Assembly (NCBI GenBank): GCA_963693305.1
Contig: OY855914.1
Span: 22,661,972 to 22,725,971, forward strand
DNA length: 64,000 bases
Reading direction: 5' to 3'
Origin: Meandrina meandrites
Lineage: Eukaryota > Cnidaria > Anthozoa > Scleractinia > Meandrinidae
Shown: positions 11,888 through 23,942 of the stretch, one piece after another
Position numbering within the stretch: the stretch's first letter is position 1
Layout: every line of letters starts with the position of its first letter
The notes under the pieces: model-generated
Database searches by the model: none
The model's input: the letters and a program-made list of their open reading frames with translations, nothing else
Told to the model about the DNA's origin: nothing
Made by a program: the position numbers and the translations under genes

Positions 11888-12410
11888 TGACCGATATAAG
11901 CTTTCATTTGAATGGTCACACATTAAAATTTTATCCACAAATTTAACAATTGTATCACCTGCTCAATAGCTTTCATTTGAATGGTCACACACAAGGGTTT
12001 CATCCACATACGTCAGTAAAAGTTAGAACCACCTTGTACAGCATAATAAACAGTTCCACATGAAAGTACTGCTCAGTAGCTTTCATTTGAATCGTCACAC
12101 TCTAGGGTTTCATCCACAGACTTAAAAGTTAGAACCACCGTCAGCCCTGCACCGTGTACAGCATAATAAACAGTGCCGCATGAAAGTACTGCTCAATAGC
12201 TTTCATTTGAATAATCACACACTAGGGTTTTATCCACAGTCTAGGAAGTTAGAACCACCTTGCACAGTATAATTAACAGTTCCACATGAAAGTACTGCTC
12301 AATAGCTTTCATTTGAACGGTCACATACTAGGATTTCATCCACAGACTTCAAAGTTTAATCGAACCTCATGTGCACTTTGTGGTCTGAGGCATGATAAAC
12401 AGTGAAGGTG
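11888..12410 (+). repeat. Satellite array, about 110-bp units
   Basis: A partial unit is followed by four units starting at 11959, 12069, 12189 and 12295, each 106-120 bases. Each unit contains GCTTTCATTTGAATGGTCAC, a variant of AGGGTTTCATCCACA, AGTTAGAACCACCTTG and ATAATAAACAGTTCCACATG. The same monomer occurs in opposite orientation at 36992-37190 inside the last CERK intron, so it is a dispersed tandem-repeat family. Confidence 0.88.
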
Positions 12411-15400
12411 AAGGCCGTGTAACGCTGTACTGTATGGCAAACGTTCTAACAAACAAGATGTTCATTTTCAAGTACAAGAACGAGTAAGCCGCTAAACCTA
12501 TATTAGCTATGAACAGTTCATTGGCCAAGAGGGGCGTTTTTCATCTTGGTACTGACATTTCGTAGTCGTCCGCCGTTTTATAGCGAACGGAAAACACTAC
12601 AACGTGAATTTTCTGTACATAATGGTTCAAAAATTGGAAACTGGAAGAAGACGGAACCCAACTCGCACTCGTTCACAGGTCTGTACAAGCTAAAAGTTTC
12701 AAACACGAGACCTCGAACCGTCCAATGGTATCTTTTATATTTAATTTAAATAGCCACTATTCTAGAAAGTCTGCACTGAGCATATCCAAAACGTTGTTAT
12801 TAATATAATTAAGCATGCATATTCACATATGACGATATACCCACTTTAAATTGCAGCTCGTTTTCAGTCTTCGACTCAGAGCTTACTTCGCCTCTTTTGG
12901 TGATTTTCTAAGCGACTTCCACAAAGTGTTCTGAAAGTCTTGGGAAGTTTTAGTCGAGCAAGGCGTCTTAAGCGAAACGATTGGTGGAAAAACAACAAAC
13001 AGTTTAGATCTGTGGCTGACCGAGCCTGCGAATACAGTCATCGCTTGTTGCTCTAGGCTATAATTTATTGAAAGATTAATTAATAATGTCCGCACAATAT
13101 TTTCAAATCTTTTGCAATTTTTTGACACCTTGTCTGAGGCGTCAATAAGGCAGTGAAACTCTGCAATTAGGTTTGTTTTTTGAGAATTAATATTACTCCG
13201 ATGAATATACCGGTTATTTATCTTCCAAGTTTGCTTAGTCTTTAGGTAAAAGAAAAACGTTTTTTAATTAAATAAGTCACCTAAGATTGTCGATCTGTTT
13301 TCCGGACAACTGTTATTTCACATGGACACGTTTAATAAATATCTTATCTAACACTTGATAAGATCTATTTGTGAATATCAGCATAAACTCTTCTCAGTAA
13401 CATACGACCTTTGCCTCGTATCTCATTGGCAGATACTCTGCTTCTCCTGTGAGGTCGCCCTTTTTTTTCGCTAGCTGATTTCCGTAAGTTTGCTGGGAAA
13501 CCAAAACATGTCAACATGTCTGATTTATTTCGAAAATATGCTTACAAGCTATGACTTTACCCTCCGTCGTACAAAATGGGGTATTATGCACGCATCAAAA
13601 CGAAACTTCGACATCCCAGCCCGTGGGCATACCCCAGGTATTTGACTCGTCAATTTGCCTACAGGGAACAGGAATTTGGTATCAAAAGCTGTTTTAAGGA
13701 TGGAAAATTTGAAACCACACAGCAGGGATAATGAGGAACGTGAACAAATTGACCTGATTTCGTGATTACAATTCCTCGCGATTTCGCAGCCATGTTGGTG
13801 GCTCCTAATTGAAATCATAGCGGAGATCGAGAAGCTGGAGGACTTAATAACATCTGCCGTAATCTTCTTCCTTTTATTGAGGGTCCTCTTAACGTTTTGC
13901 GTGAAGCTATGAAATGTGATTTACACTTTTCGTTTTTCGTGGTTACCAATTTTAAAATCTTTTCACTTGCACGTGAACGGAAGTTTCGTGACCATTTGTT
14001 TCGAGTGACTTAATTTCTCTTAGTGTCTTTGTATGCCTTTGTTTTGTCTATGTCTTTGTTTTCAACTCTGTGGTCGCTTTTGGAATTTTGTCAGCTGTTT
14101 TGTGGCAAAACTGAAAAAAAAAAAATTTCTGCGGTTTTGTGCCTTTCGAGCGTACATGTAACCGTCTTAACAAGGATCGTTTTGATTTGATTCGTTTGGA
14201 TTTTTGCGTGAACGTGAAAACGTTTTGCATGGTTGCAACTTTAGATAGAGTGTTTACTTCAAACCACATTTCAAAGGAGCTCACTTTAAACGACCCTAGA
14301 AAGGAGGATTCTGAGAAATCGTCCAATTTGAGCAGCCCCAGTAATTTTTCATCCAATTATTTCCAAATTAGAAGACCCATTGAACAACAAAATTAAAAAA
14401 AAAAACATATGAAATAACAGAATTAAAAGGTACTTGATCAACGTTATTGAGACATTTCACAATACTTTGAACCAAATAATATGTTCAATTTGTATCCCAA
14501 AACATAATTAGTAACTATGCTCAAACATGCAAAAATACATTCCAGACAAGAACCTTGTGTGATATGCAACACTGATATTAATTAACTAGTCGTTTCAATT
14601 GAGATACTCTCACACCTGCTTCAGTGCTTGTGATGTGATTTGAAGCATGACTGGAATTATGCAAACGACCTCTAACACGTTTTTATGGAAGGATTTATAG
14701 GTCGAGCCTTTTATATTTTACTTTCTCCAGAAACGTCCCTCACCGAGTGTCAAACACGCATTTGTTCTCTGAATTTCTCAAAAGCCAGTTGGAACGGCTT
14801 CCCTCGGGATGTTCTTGTGATCCCGTAGCCACAGCGCGTGCTCTTGCCCGCACGCTTTGTTTGCTAAGTAGCTCTAAGTGCAACCCGAGGAGAGCGGGCA
14901 GCTGTACACAGGATAAATTAAACCCGAGGCAGCGTCTTGCAGCTATACAAGTTGCACGGAATATTACAGACATTTACAGCGCCTTTCGAACGCAATAAAA
15001 CTTAAGCCTGGAATGAGGCAACTACCAAATTGAATTGCGAAGCGTTTAGAAGCGTTACGACATGCCAATCATAAGTTCTCTCGCGCACTGATTTGTTACA
15101 ACACGTCAATGGGTTCTCCAGGTTTTAATTTCTTGATTTCTACTATCCGCGGTCGAAGAACAATTACAGATTTCAGGAAATCGAAAACGGACGACAATAA
15201 TCTTCATTCCTTGTCGTATCAAATCTCGATTCAACACAAAATGCATGCTAAACAATGATAAACAACACATTAAGCTGACCTCATCTTACTTTATAAATTC
15301 ATTATTGACCTAGGAGTCAGTTAACATTGAAACGCGAGTATTGTAAGAATCGTTCTGCAAAATCGTAGCTGCATTCCTACACGACAGCTTTTAGGCCATT

Positions 15401-15960
15401 CTAGAGAAACGTTTCATAGTCAAGATCGTTAAGTTGGCAAATTGAACGACTGACTGATCCCTGGGCTGTATTAAGCAATGCAATAACAAACTCTGCTAGA
15501 CAATCAAAAGCTAACAAAACGAATGTCTGCACTCGTATACTTTACTACATACCTGGATAAATTAAACCTTCAGATATTTCACCGCGATAACCTGGTTGAG
15601 TTTTCCTTCGTGTCAATGACGGAGCGGTGTTCAACGCGTAATGAACGCCATACGCAAAGTTCCAAAGTTCCTGTGTTCAGATCACTCAATCTCAAGTGTC
15701 GTATTGTTTCATTATTTCTTTGTTTAGACGGATTACGCATGTGCTAAAGTTGATTACCGGAAACTACACAATGGAGCGGCTGACGTAAACTGTCAGGTTG
15801 TGTGATTGGTCAATTTGTATTCAGATGAAGGGACGCAGGAAGTTGTTTTATCTCTAACATTAATTACAGACCAAAAAACGTATAAATGAAAAAGATTAAG
15901 ATATAAATAAAACAAATATATTAAGGGAAAATAAAAGTACATGCTGTCAGTTCTGTATCT
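12411..15960. other. Long gene-poor stretch
   Basis: Open frames here (for example 12546-12749, 13549-13818, 14048-14356, 14747-14998) overlap one another on both strands. None shows family similarity or a splice framework I can recognise. I see no gene. Confidence 0.45.
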
Positions 15961-16132
15961 AGCAAGCGTAGCTTGGCGTTCTAGTCAGTAAGGGAGAGCG
16001 AGAAAACGAGCGCGCGAGCAAAGCGACGGCGGCGGGCGTCTTTTTTGTTCCCTTCTGTTCTCGCCGTCGCTTTTCTCGCGCGCTCGTTTTCCGGCTCTCC
16101 CTGACTAACTAGAACGCCAAGCTACGCTGGCT
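15961..16132. mobile_element. GC-rich foldback element
   Basis: The left half from AGCAAGCGTAGCTTGGCGTT pairs with the right half ending AACGCCAAGCTACGCTGGCT over about 70 bases with few mismatches. Internal arms include AAAACGAGCGCGCGAG. GC content is far above the flanks. A whole-length MITE hairpin. Confidence 0.85.
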
Positions 16133-16548
16133 ATTCTGTATATCCCGTCATCTACATATAACTAAGCATATATACCTGGAGTTTAATATGAAAACCAGGT
16201 CAATGAAAAATGACCTCAGTCTCTTTGACCATTTAGCCTATATAGCCTTACAGCTCTGGCCTTGCGGCGAGTCCTAGCTTCCTGAACGGATAGCACTTGG
16301 GTTAGAATAAATTTGCTACGGCACGAAACTGTGTGTCATATTGTTACACAAATGCCGGTTTTATGATGATAGGTTGTCTAATGGAATAAATCGTTCACCA
16401 AATAATTCTTGTTGGCAAATTCGACGGAGACGCAGTGAAGATTAAGGCGTGAATTAAGTATTATATATCCATAATATTCGCTTTTGATAAAAATAACTAT
16501 TAATTGTAAAAACTTAAAAAACGGAAAAAACCAGTACCGAACAAGCTA

Positions 16549-17189
16549 AACCCTTAATATGCTAAGTCCGCATTATTCCGGGATTTGGAGGAGTGTCCAT
16601 TCAACCACTTGTGACGTCACGAGTTTGCACGTCAGCAGATTCTTGGGATATGCAACTAATACCGGTTGGATAGATCTTTCCACAGGACTGTCCATTTTGA
16701 CGATCGACTGCAATCTGACAGAGCTAATCGAGAAAAACGTGATCAGTTTTTGGTGCAAAATTGGTGGTAAAACAGGCCAATATACCTGTAAACGAAGAAA
16801 AGCAAGGCAGCTGATTGAACAGTTGGGAACTATATATATTTGCAATATTTCGGAAGGCACGGCCTTCCTTCTTCAGGGTGTTACATCCTGTATTACCCTA
16901 TTTTTTTATAGCTTAGATCTTCTACATTTAGAGGATCCGATACTTCTATTTCGTCACGGTGGTCCTTGCAAATTTAAATTCAATATACCTGTACTTGATC
17001 ATGGTCTCCTTTCCACAACTTTTCATCGCTAAAGATCGAAACTTTTCAGGTCAAAAGAAAGGATGTACAGTGTAGAAGGTAGAGAGAATAAGAAAGCAGA
17101 GAAAAACGAAAAGCAGCGCAGCGAGGAAAACAATCAACGTAACGGTTAAACAAACGTGTTTTTGCAGTTAATTTAGCATATTAAGGGTT
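16549..17189. mobile_element. Terminal-inverted-repeat element carrying a ribozyme-like hairpin
   Basis: Perfect 17-bp ends AACCCTTAATATGCTAA (16549-16565, reverse complement 17173-17189) bound 641 bp. Inside, 16845-16878 holds a stem-loop (stem GGAAGGC/GCCTTCC) flanked by ATATTTC and TTCTTCAGGG. Read on the minus strand this gives CTGAAGA, stem-loop, GAAATATT. A long plus frame (16559-17032) and an antisense frame (16573-16860) run through it, but neither has recognisable domains. Confidence 0.65.
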
Positions 17190-17819
17190 AAGTAATTACC
17201 AGGATGAAACGTTCGGCCTTTTTTCCCTTAAAGTTGTAACACAGTATTCACCAGGAAGTCGAGTAATATTTATTGTTGGACAAAATTCGAGTACCAGAAT
17301 AATTTAAATCTTATTGCGCTTTTTTCTACTCTAAATAAAAGGTAAAGATGTAAGTTATTATCCGTGATAACATCAACAGCAATTTCTGAGAAAATGAATT
17401 TTTAACTATAGCTGCTATAGGCAAAATCACGTGTAGTCATTTTGTAAAATCGTCTTAGAGCGATTCAGTAGAATTCAGTGGAACTTCGAAATTAATGTTG
17501 GATGTTTGGTGTTGTTAGAAAAGATTTCTTTCGATAAGATATTTGAAGCAGTAACACAAAAGCTTGCAATAAGGTGTAAATAATTTTGGTACATAATTCT
17601 CTCCAGTAACTACTCGAAGTCCTGGCAGATTTCGTCTTAACAATTTCTTTTAAGCCGTAACTACCTCAGTCCAGTTATTCACATTTTCAGATTTACTTGT
17701 CATACATGTAATAATAAAATTTTATTGCCCAGTGGAGGCTAATATATGATACCCCCCCCCCCCCCACCAGACCTGACATGGCACTTGTTTGAGACTGAAA
17801 TTCTTGCATTGACAGGATC

Positions 17820-18455
17820 GTATACCACTATGCGGTTGCAATCCTACTGTATCGGTTCTAGTCGTGGTGTTGTGTCGCAAAGTCTACTTTTCACGTAGTA
17901 TGATCAGCCTCGCTTGCAGTTTATTGTTATTTCATTTTATTGCTGATCAGATCTCTCAGTAGATCCTACGAATAGCAGCATTATCGTTTGCGGTCCCTTG
18001 CAGTTTTAATCTTACTTTTACGTATTTTTGGACCGTAGATCTTTTCAGATCCGATATGCTGGGCTTTTATTCAGCATGGTTTTGTCCATGCGCTTAAATG
18101 TTCGGAATGGCTGTGCCTACCACATTTAAGTTATTTTGCTTTGCGAGACTCACCGTGACACTTTGAGTTTCTTGTCCCCCGAAACACGTGATGTGGCAAC
18201 GCGTGATTCGGGGGACAAGTAAGTTCAAAGTACGGAACTTGATACAGTGTGCGGGTTATTGGGCAATTTATTTCCGTTGGCTCTCCGAGCTGGCGTCATT
18301 TAGATTCGCTACACCGCACTGAAGAGTCCCAATAAGGACGAAACCGCTGTCTGCGGTTACAATCCTGCTGTATCGGTTCTAGTCGTGGTGTTGTCTCGCA
18401 AAGTCTACTTTTCACGTAGTATGATCAGCCTTGCTTGCATGCAGTTTATTGCGAA
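17820..18455 (+). repeat. Pair of 100-bp direct repeats around a hairpin
   Basis: Segments at about 17829-17928 and 18353-18455 are nearly identical (shared GTATCGGTTCTAGTCGTGGT and TCTACTTTTCACGTAGTATG). They differ by a few substitutions and a small insertion. The 420 bases between contain the inverted repeat at 18160-18231. Confidence 0.8.
18160..18231. repeat. Inverted repeat with CTTGTCCCCCGAA arms
   Basis: The arm at 18160-18188 pairs with 18202-18231 over about 29 bases with a few mismatches; the loop is about 13 bases. It lies between the two 100-bp direct repeats. Confidence 0.75.
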
Positions 18456-19254
18456 AAATGTTCAACAATCCTTTCTGAACCAAAGTTTACGTAAAGTGCA
18501 ACTCGGAAATGACTTACCGAAAATGATCGATTAAGCACCACGGCGGTTATTTAATTTTCCCTGTCAAAGGTGCGGCGCTAAGAGGAATATGGAGAGAATT
18601 AAGTGAGGCGCGTATTAGGCATGCACAATTTAATATAAGATTATTTCGACTGAAAAACAAGAGGTAACATGGACACAGTTTCACAGTCTCTGGTCGTGAT
18701 CAATCGATAATATGGTTTTGATATCTCTTTTTATTATATAAACTGCAGTGCTTTAGCGAGTGGTAGCAAATCGAGAATAAACGGCACGCGATGCATGCAG
18801 AAGCGATGACGTTTCACAAGGGGTCTTTGATAATTTTCAGGACATTTGTCAAAACATTAGGGTAAATAAAAGTAACTGACAACTTCTGTGCTGAATGATT
18901 GTTCAACAAAAATTGCGTTATCTTGGCGTGACATACGATATACGATATACGATGCAAGGTCAAACGCTGTCTAAAATTGTTTACACCTTTTGTTTTAAAG
19001 AATGGAGAGATTTCTGTTTACTAAATCTTATAGAACGCATCAAATATAATTTGTTTCTTTCGTTTATGCTTTATATTAGTCCTTTCTAACGACCCAGGAG
19101 TATTTTGCTTTGAGTTCTATGCCACGATTTCTTGTTGAGTTGACTTGATTTCTTTTCCCAGTATTCGGTTCTACAGATCGGTTAATCACAACAGGCAACA
19201 GACAACAACAGATCCTGTCCACTCGCAGGGCGAGATTAATCGATCACGTCATCG

Positions 19255-20061
19255 TCATCGCTTAAAAAAAGGTTTACGATGGCTCACCTTTTCAACACAT
19301 GTTTCAAAACTGCTAATAATCGGTTACTTCGTCTGCAGTCACGACAGACATCACTTCTTAACTTTATGCCAAATTTATTCGATAACTGATAAAGTGCAAC
19401 ACTCACTCCAGACTCGAAATCTCAATTTAACAGCTACAAATGAAATAAGGTTTGCCGATCGGTGATGATACAAGCTGCAAAAAAATATCTTCCTTTGCCA
19501 AAAAACAAGATGGCGGATCTCAAAAAGAATACAAACAATGCACCTAGTTCCCATTACTCTTCGGTTCAATTCAGGGAGTAATTATCACACCAAAAATTCC
19601 ATAAATTCCATCGCTTTTCCGCTCTACAGCATTAACCGATGACGTCATAAAATGACGTCATCGCTTAAAAAAAGGTTTACGATGGCTCACCTTTTCAACA
19701 GATGTTTCAAAACTGCTAATAATCGGTTGCTTCGTCTGCAGTCACGACAGACATCACTTCTTAACTTTATGCCAAATTTATTCGATAACTGATAAAGTGC
19801 AACACTCACTCCAGACTCGAAATCTCAATTTAACAGCTACAAATGAAATAAGGTTTGCCGATCGGTGATGATACAAGCTGCAAGAAAATATCTTCCTTTG
19901 CCAAAAAACAAGATGGCGGATCTCAAAAAGAATACAAACAATGCAGCTAGTTCCCATTACTCTTCGGTTCAATTCAGGGAGTAATTATCACACCAAAAAT
20001 TCCATAAATTCCATCGCTTTTTCGCTTTACAGCATTAACCGATGACGTCATAAAAATGACG
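19255..20061 (+). repeat. Two tandem 404-bp units with CRE-like junctions
   Basis: Units 19255-19657 and 19658-20061 are nearly identical (403 and 404 bp). Each unit ends in a pair of TGACGTCA palindromes: 19640-19647 with 19653-19660, and 20043-20050 with 20057-20064. A third pair lies at 21265-21272 and 21278-21285, at the end of the other duplicate. TGACGTCA is the canonical CREB/ATF palindrome, but here it is part of the element end. Confidence 0.88.
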
Positions 20062-20070
20062 TCATCGCTT

Positions 20071-20205
20071 AAAAATGGTATCCCACATGTGTGGATAAAA
20101 ATGATATCCACACATGTGTGATATCATTTTTGACCAATCAGAGGGGCACGCTATTTTTGCTCGAAGTGGAAACAAACTGAAGCGCGAGCAAAAATAGCGT
20201 GCCCC
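20071..20205. repeat. Two adjacent hairpins
   Basis: Hairpin one has 27-base arms 20071-20097 and 20105-20131 with two mismatches (arm core CACATGTGTGGATA). Hairpin two has perfect 21-base arms 20143-20163 and 20185-20205 (arm core GGGGCACGCTATTTTTGCTC). They directly follow the tandem TGACGTCA units. Confidence 0.88.
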
Positions 20206-21285
20206 ATTCCGTTGGGTTTAATTTGACTAGTGTCCAGTCTATTTCGGGCTATTTTGTTACTGTCGTGAGCGACACGGCCTATATGGCGGCTATTTTGAAC
20301 AGATTTTGGATTTTCAGAAGCGGCTAGTTGCTGCGGTAGACGAGGTATGAGCAAGTAGTTTTCAGAAAAATATTCCTGTGCCATTATTTCATTCACATAT
20401 GGATCCTTATGACAGCCGAAACTATTTTTCTGGGTGAAATTCGAGCTTATTTCAACACGTGTCGAACGCTAGAAGCGACTGAAGTGTCCTACCTTGTCAT
20501 ATTATTATACACGGTAATAGCAGCTAATAGTAAATAGACGTAAAGTAGCTCCAAATTGCTTGCAAACACGCTGTAACGTTAGCGAATAACACCGTGTTAT
20601 GTTTCATCGACTTTATTTAGTAATTTCGCTTTTATTTAATTCTCAAAAGTTCCCGTTTAAAAACCCATACAAATTCTTATATAAAGACCGCCATTTTAAT
20701 ATATGCAAATATCATGCTTGGTCTACCTGTGGTTTATTCCTGAACAACTTCTGTGTTGAATGACTGTTTGACAAAAGCTGTGTTATCTTGTAGCGCGACA
20801 TCCGATACTGACGACATACGATACAAGGTAAAACGCTGTCTTGAAAATGTTTAGCCCTTTTCTTTTAAAAAATGTAAAGATTTCTGTTTACTAAATCTAA
20901 TAAAACACATCAAATATAATTTATGTCTTTCGTTTATACATAGAATCAGTCCTTTCTAACTGCCCGGGAGTATTTTGCTTTGAGTTCTACGCCGTGATTT
21001 CTTGTTGAGTTTTACTTGAATTCTTTTCTACTGACGTTTATCCCTGAAGTTAGTTCCAAATTCTATTCGGTTCTAGAAAGATCGGTCGATTGCAACAGGC
21101 AACAGATCCCGTCCGTCCACTCGGACGACGACAAGAACAAGAACACAAACCATGCACCTAGTTCCCAATGCTCTTCGGTTCAATTCAGGGAGTAATCGCG
21201 CTCACACCGTAACACCAAAAATTCCATAAATTCCATCGCTTTTTCGCTTTACAGCATTAACCGATGACGTCATTATATGACGTCA

Positions 21286-21894
21286 TCGCTTAAAAAGTGA
21301 TTCATCCTGTGATTCTATCTGGCGTCTGACCGCTCGGTAATAACAATCGATCGCCATCTTGGATGCTTGACAGGTTGAGGGTAGGCGCGAGAACGAGCAA
21401 TCAATTAGAGGAACTTGGAGACACTTTTGACCTTTTGACTCGTTCCAGCCCTCTGCGGGCCTACTCATCCAAGATGGCGGTCGAACTATGCAGTCGACGC
21501 TCACGCCCAATAAATGCGCTTACACTCTAGGCTACCATGGGGGTGAAAAGATCGCTTTTATAAAGCAGATGTTTTCATTGATTTCCGGCCGCCAAATGGT
21601 ACCCCTTGGAAGGGAACCAATATGGCGCTTCTAAACTGAACTCAAAACGGTGTAACATTTTTTTAGTCAGTGAGTTTAGTTTTACTTTATCGTGGTGATA
21701 CAGCGATAATGACAATCAGCTATATCCAGACATCAGTAGTAAGCGGCGATTGCACGTGCATCGAGGTGGTGAAAAATAAAATGTCTTTGTATCATATAGA
21801 CTCTTGGTTTTAGGCCATCGTAACTTGATTAAAAACATGAAACAAACAGCGGTAATAAACATTGTGAAAAATCGCATTTTACTATTGTTTTAGA
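21286..21894. other. Downstream flank of CLN3 copy 1
   Basis: No gene. Two copies of CAAGATGGCGG or its complement (21350 minus, 21473 plus) match the YY1 core. They are probably part of repeated DNA. The 3' UTR of the CLN3-like gene should lie at the right end. Confidence 0.4.
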
Positions 21895-22784
21895 CTATTT
21901 GCAATGAATATTTCTTTCCCAGCCTGTGGTGTTTCGATGCCTTGTGAAGCAGAATTCTTTGTTGGCTGCGAAATGTTCGACGCATTTTTGCGTGAGGTAG
22001 GGCTCCAAGACCAGACCAAGCAAGCCGGCCACAAACCCACCTACTGCATTTCCTACAGTCAACAGTCCCAGGGCAAACTCTTTCTCATGGGGCGCAACTT
22101 GCTGCGCGACGGCATGGGGCGAGTGAACAGCTATTAAGCCAGCAACCAGACCAAGGGTGGAGCAGAGAAATATGATTATCCAGATATACCAGACGAAATG
22201 ATACCAGGACTCGAACAAGAAGAAAATCAAATGCGCCATCTCTAACACTGCAAAGATCCATGTTCTATCGCACTTCAGGAACTCTATGGCTTCTTGCGGC
22301 AGGCAAGCGAATATAAACAGATAGCTTCTTCCAACAAATTTACCGATTTCGTAAGAGAAGTAGTAGTATAAGAAGTGATCTCGAGGGAGGACGTTAGAAT
22401 TTGGAAAGGCGATTGTGGTAACTACGGATGAATTTGACAGGTACTCCGCGAAGAAGCTTAGAATAAGGGGAATGATGTACGGTAGGATCTTCCAACCGAT
22501 TTTTAGCTTTTCATAGCACGGAGATATTTGAGGATCGGTTCCAACTTGGTCAGCGGTTGCGTCAGAAGTAGATGCTACTATCGTGTAGTCCACTTCGATG
22601 CGTTCCTTTGGGCTGCTGTATGAGCCGTTTGTGATGTAGTCTTTGTCCAGCACTGCGTAAAACACAAGGGCTAACAGGGGCAAAGGGATTGTTATCAAAA
22701 TGGCGGTCTTTGGAGAGGTGCAACTCCATGTAGTAAGACCTGAGGAAATCAGAACAAAAGCTAATGAAGAGTGCCGGACTTTTT

Positions 22785-22842
<58 letters not shown>

Positions 22843-23810
22843 GCTTTTTACTTAAAAAATCAGAACACGCTAATGAATGAAGAATTTCTCACAAGAACTG
22901 GAGAACATGGGGACAAGTCGTATTGATTTCAAACTTACTCAAAAGAAATTCAAAAAATCCAATCTTTGTGACTTTTGCTAACAATTTGTCGTGTCGCCCA
23001 CTACCTCTCGGAACGAGTGACTTCATTGGTTCCTTAAACAATAGATAGCAGGTCATAACAATGCCTCGAGCTCTGAATAACAATAGAAGTAGTGTTTACA
23101 GCGGGGAATGAAAATAGAGGTTCCAGAGAGGTAGTGTCTTATTGAATTTGTCACTTGTTAGTCGCGTGACTTAAAATTCCTATGGCAACTATGTTTTCAT
23201 AGACTGTAATTTTCTGAAATTTGTTGTTAAGTTTAAGGTAAATTATCTGCTTTAGTGAGATATGTGTTAAACACTTTATGAATGACAAGTTAAGCCCGGA
23301 ATCTTTACACGTTTTGAATTACCATTTATTTTTTCAAAAAATTTGAAATCCAAGATGGCGTCCGTGTTGAAATGTTTAACTTCATTTTTGCGTCATACGG
23401 ATGTTATAATTGTTGCGCCAGTATAAGTTTGATTATACTTTTCGAGATGTACAGGCTCACAAACTAGAAAAATGCCCAGGAGTTGATACACTGTTACAAA
23501 TATTGTGTACGTCGGTGCCAAAACTATTATCCGGCTAAATGTCCAACGGCAGCGTTTTATTTCAACAGCAGAAACAAGACTGAAAGGTTCGGTTGTTTGC
23601 CGTATACGTATAAACGGACAGCTTAGGAATGTACAAAGAGCAGAGCCCTTGGACTGAATTAATATTACACCTTTTTGCCATTAAATGATGTTCATGAACA
23701 AATTCAAAATAACAAAATATCAATGTTGTTCAAATTCTCACTGTTTCCTTTTCAGTTGTGAAATTTAAACACAATGCAAAGCTTTCCAAAGCTGCACTTA
23801 AATAATTCAT

Positions 23811-23853
<43 letters not shown>

Positions 23854-23911
23854 TTCATTCATTTGTTCGTTCGTTCGTTCGTTCGTTCGTTCGCTCGCTC
23901 GCTCGCTCGCT

Positions 23912-23942
<31 letters not shown>

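Larger units (their letters stand above)
18878..21290 (+). repeat. Nested segmental duplication
   Basis: Copy A (about 18878-19640) and copy B (about 20733-21290) share the order AACTTCTGTG, ATTTCTGTTTACTAAATCT, CAAATATAATTT, AGTATTTTGCTTTGAGTTCT and the end TTCCATAAATTCCATCGCTT. Copy B lacks about 300 internal bases of copy A. The end of copy A is duplicated again in tandem (19658-20061). No coding capacity was found. Confidence 0.8.

Noticed and set aside
16559..17032. Plus-strand frame of 157 codons
   Set aside because: It spans the TIR element and its hairpin; an equally open antisense frame covers the same DNA and no family is recognised.
19375..19972. Two nearly identical 64-codon minus frames
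   Set aside because: They are the same position in the two tandem 404-bp units, begin within non-coding repeat and show no family match; the similarity is explained by the duplication.
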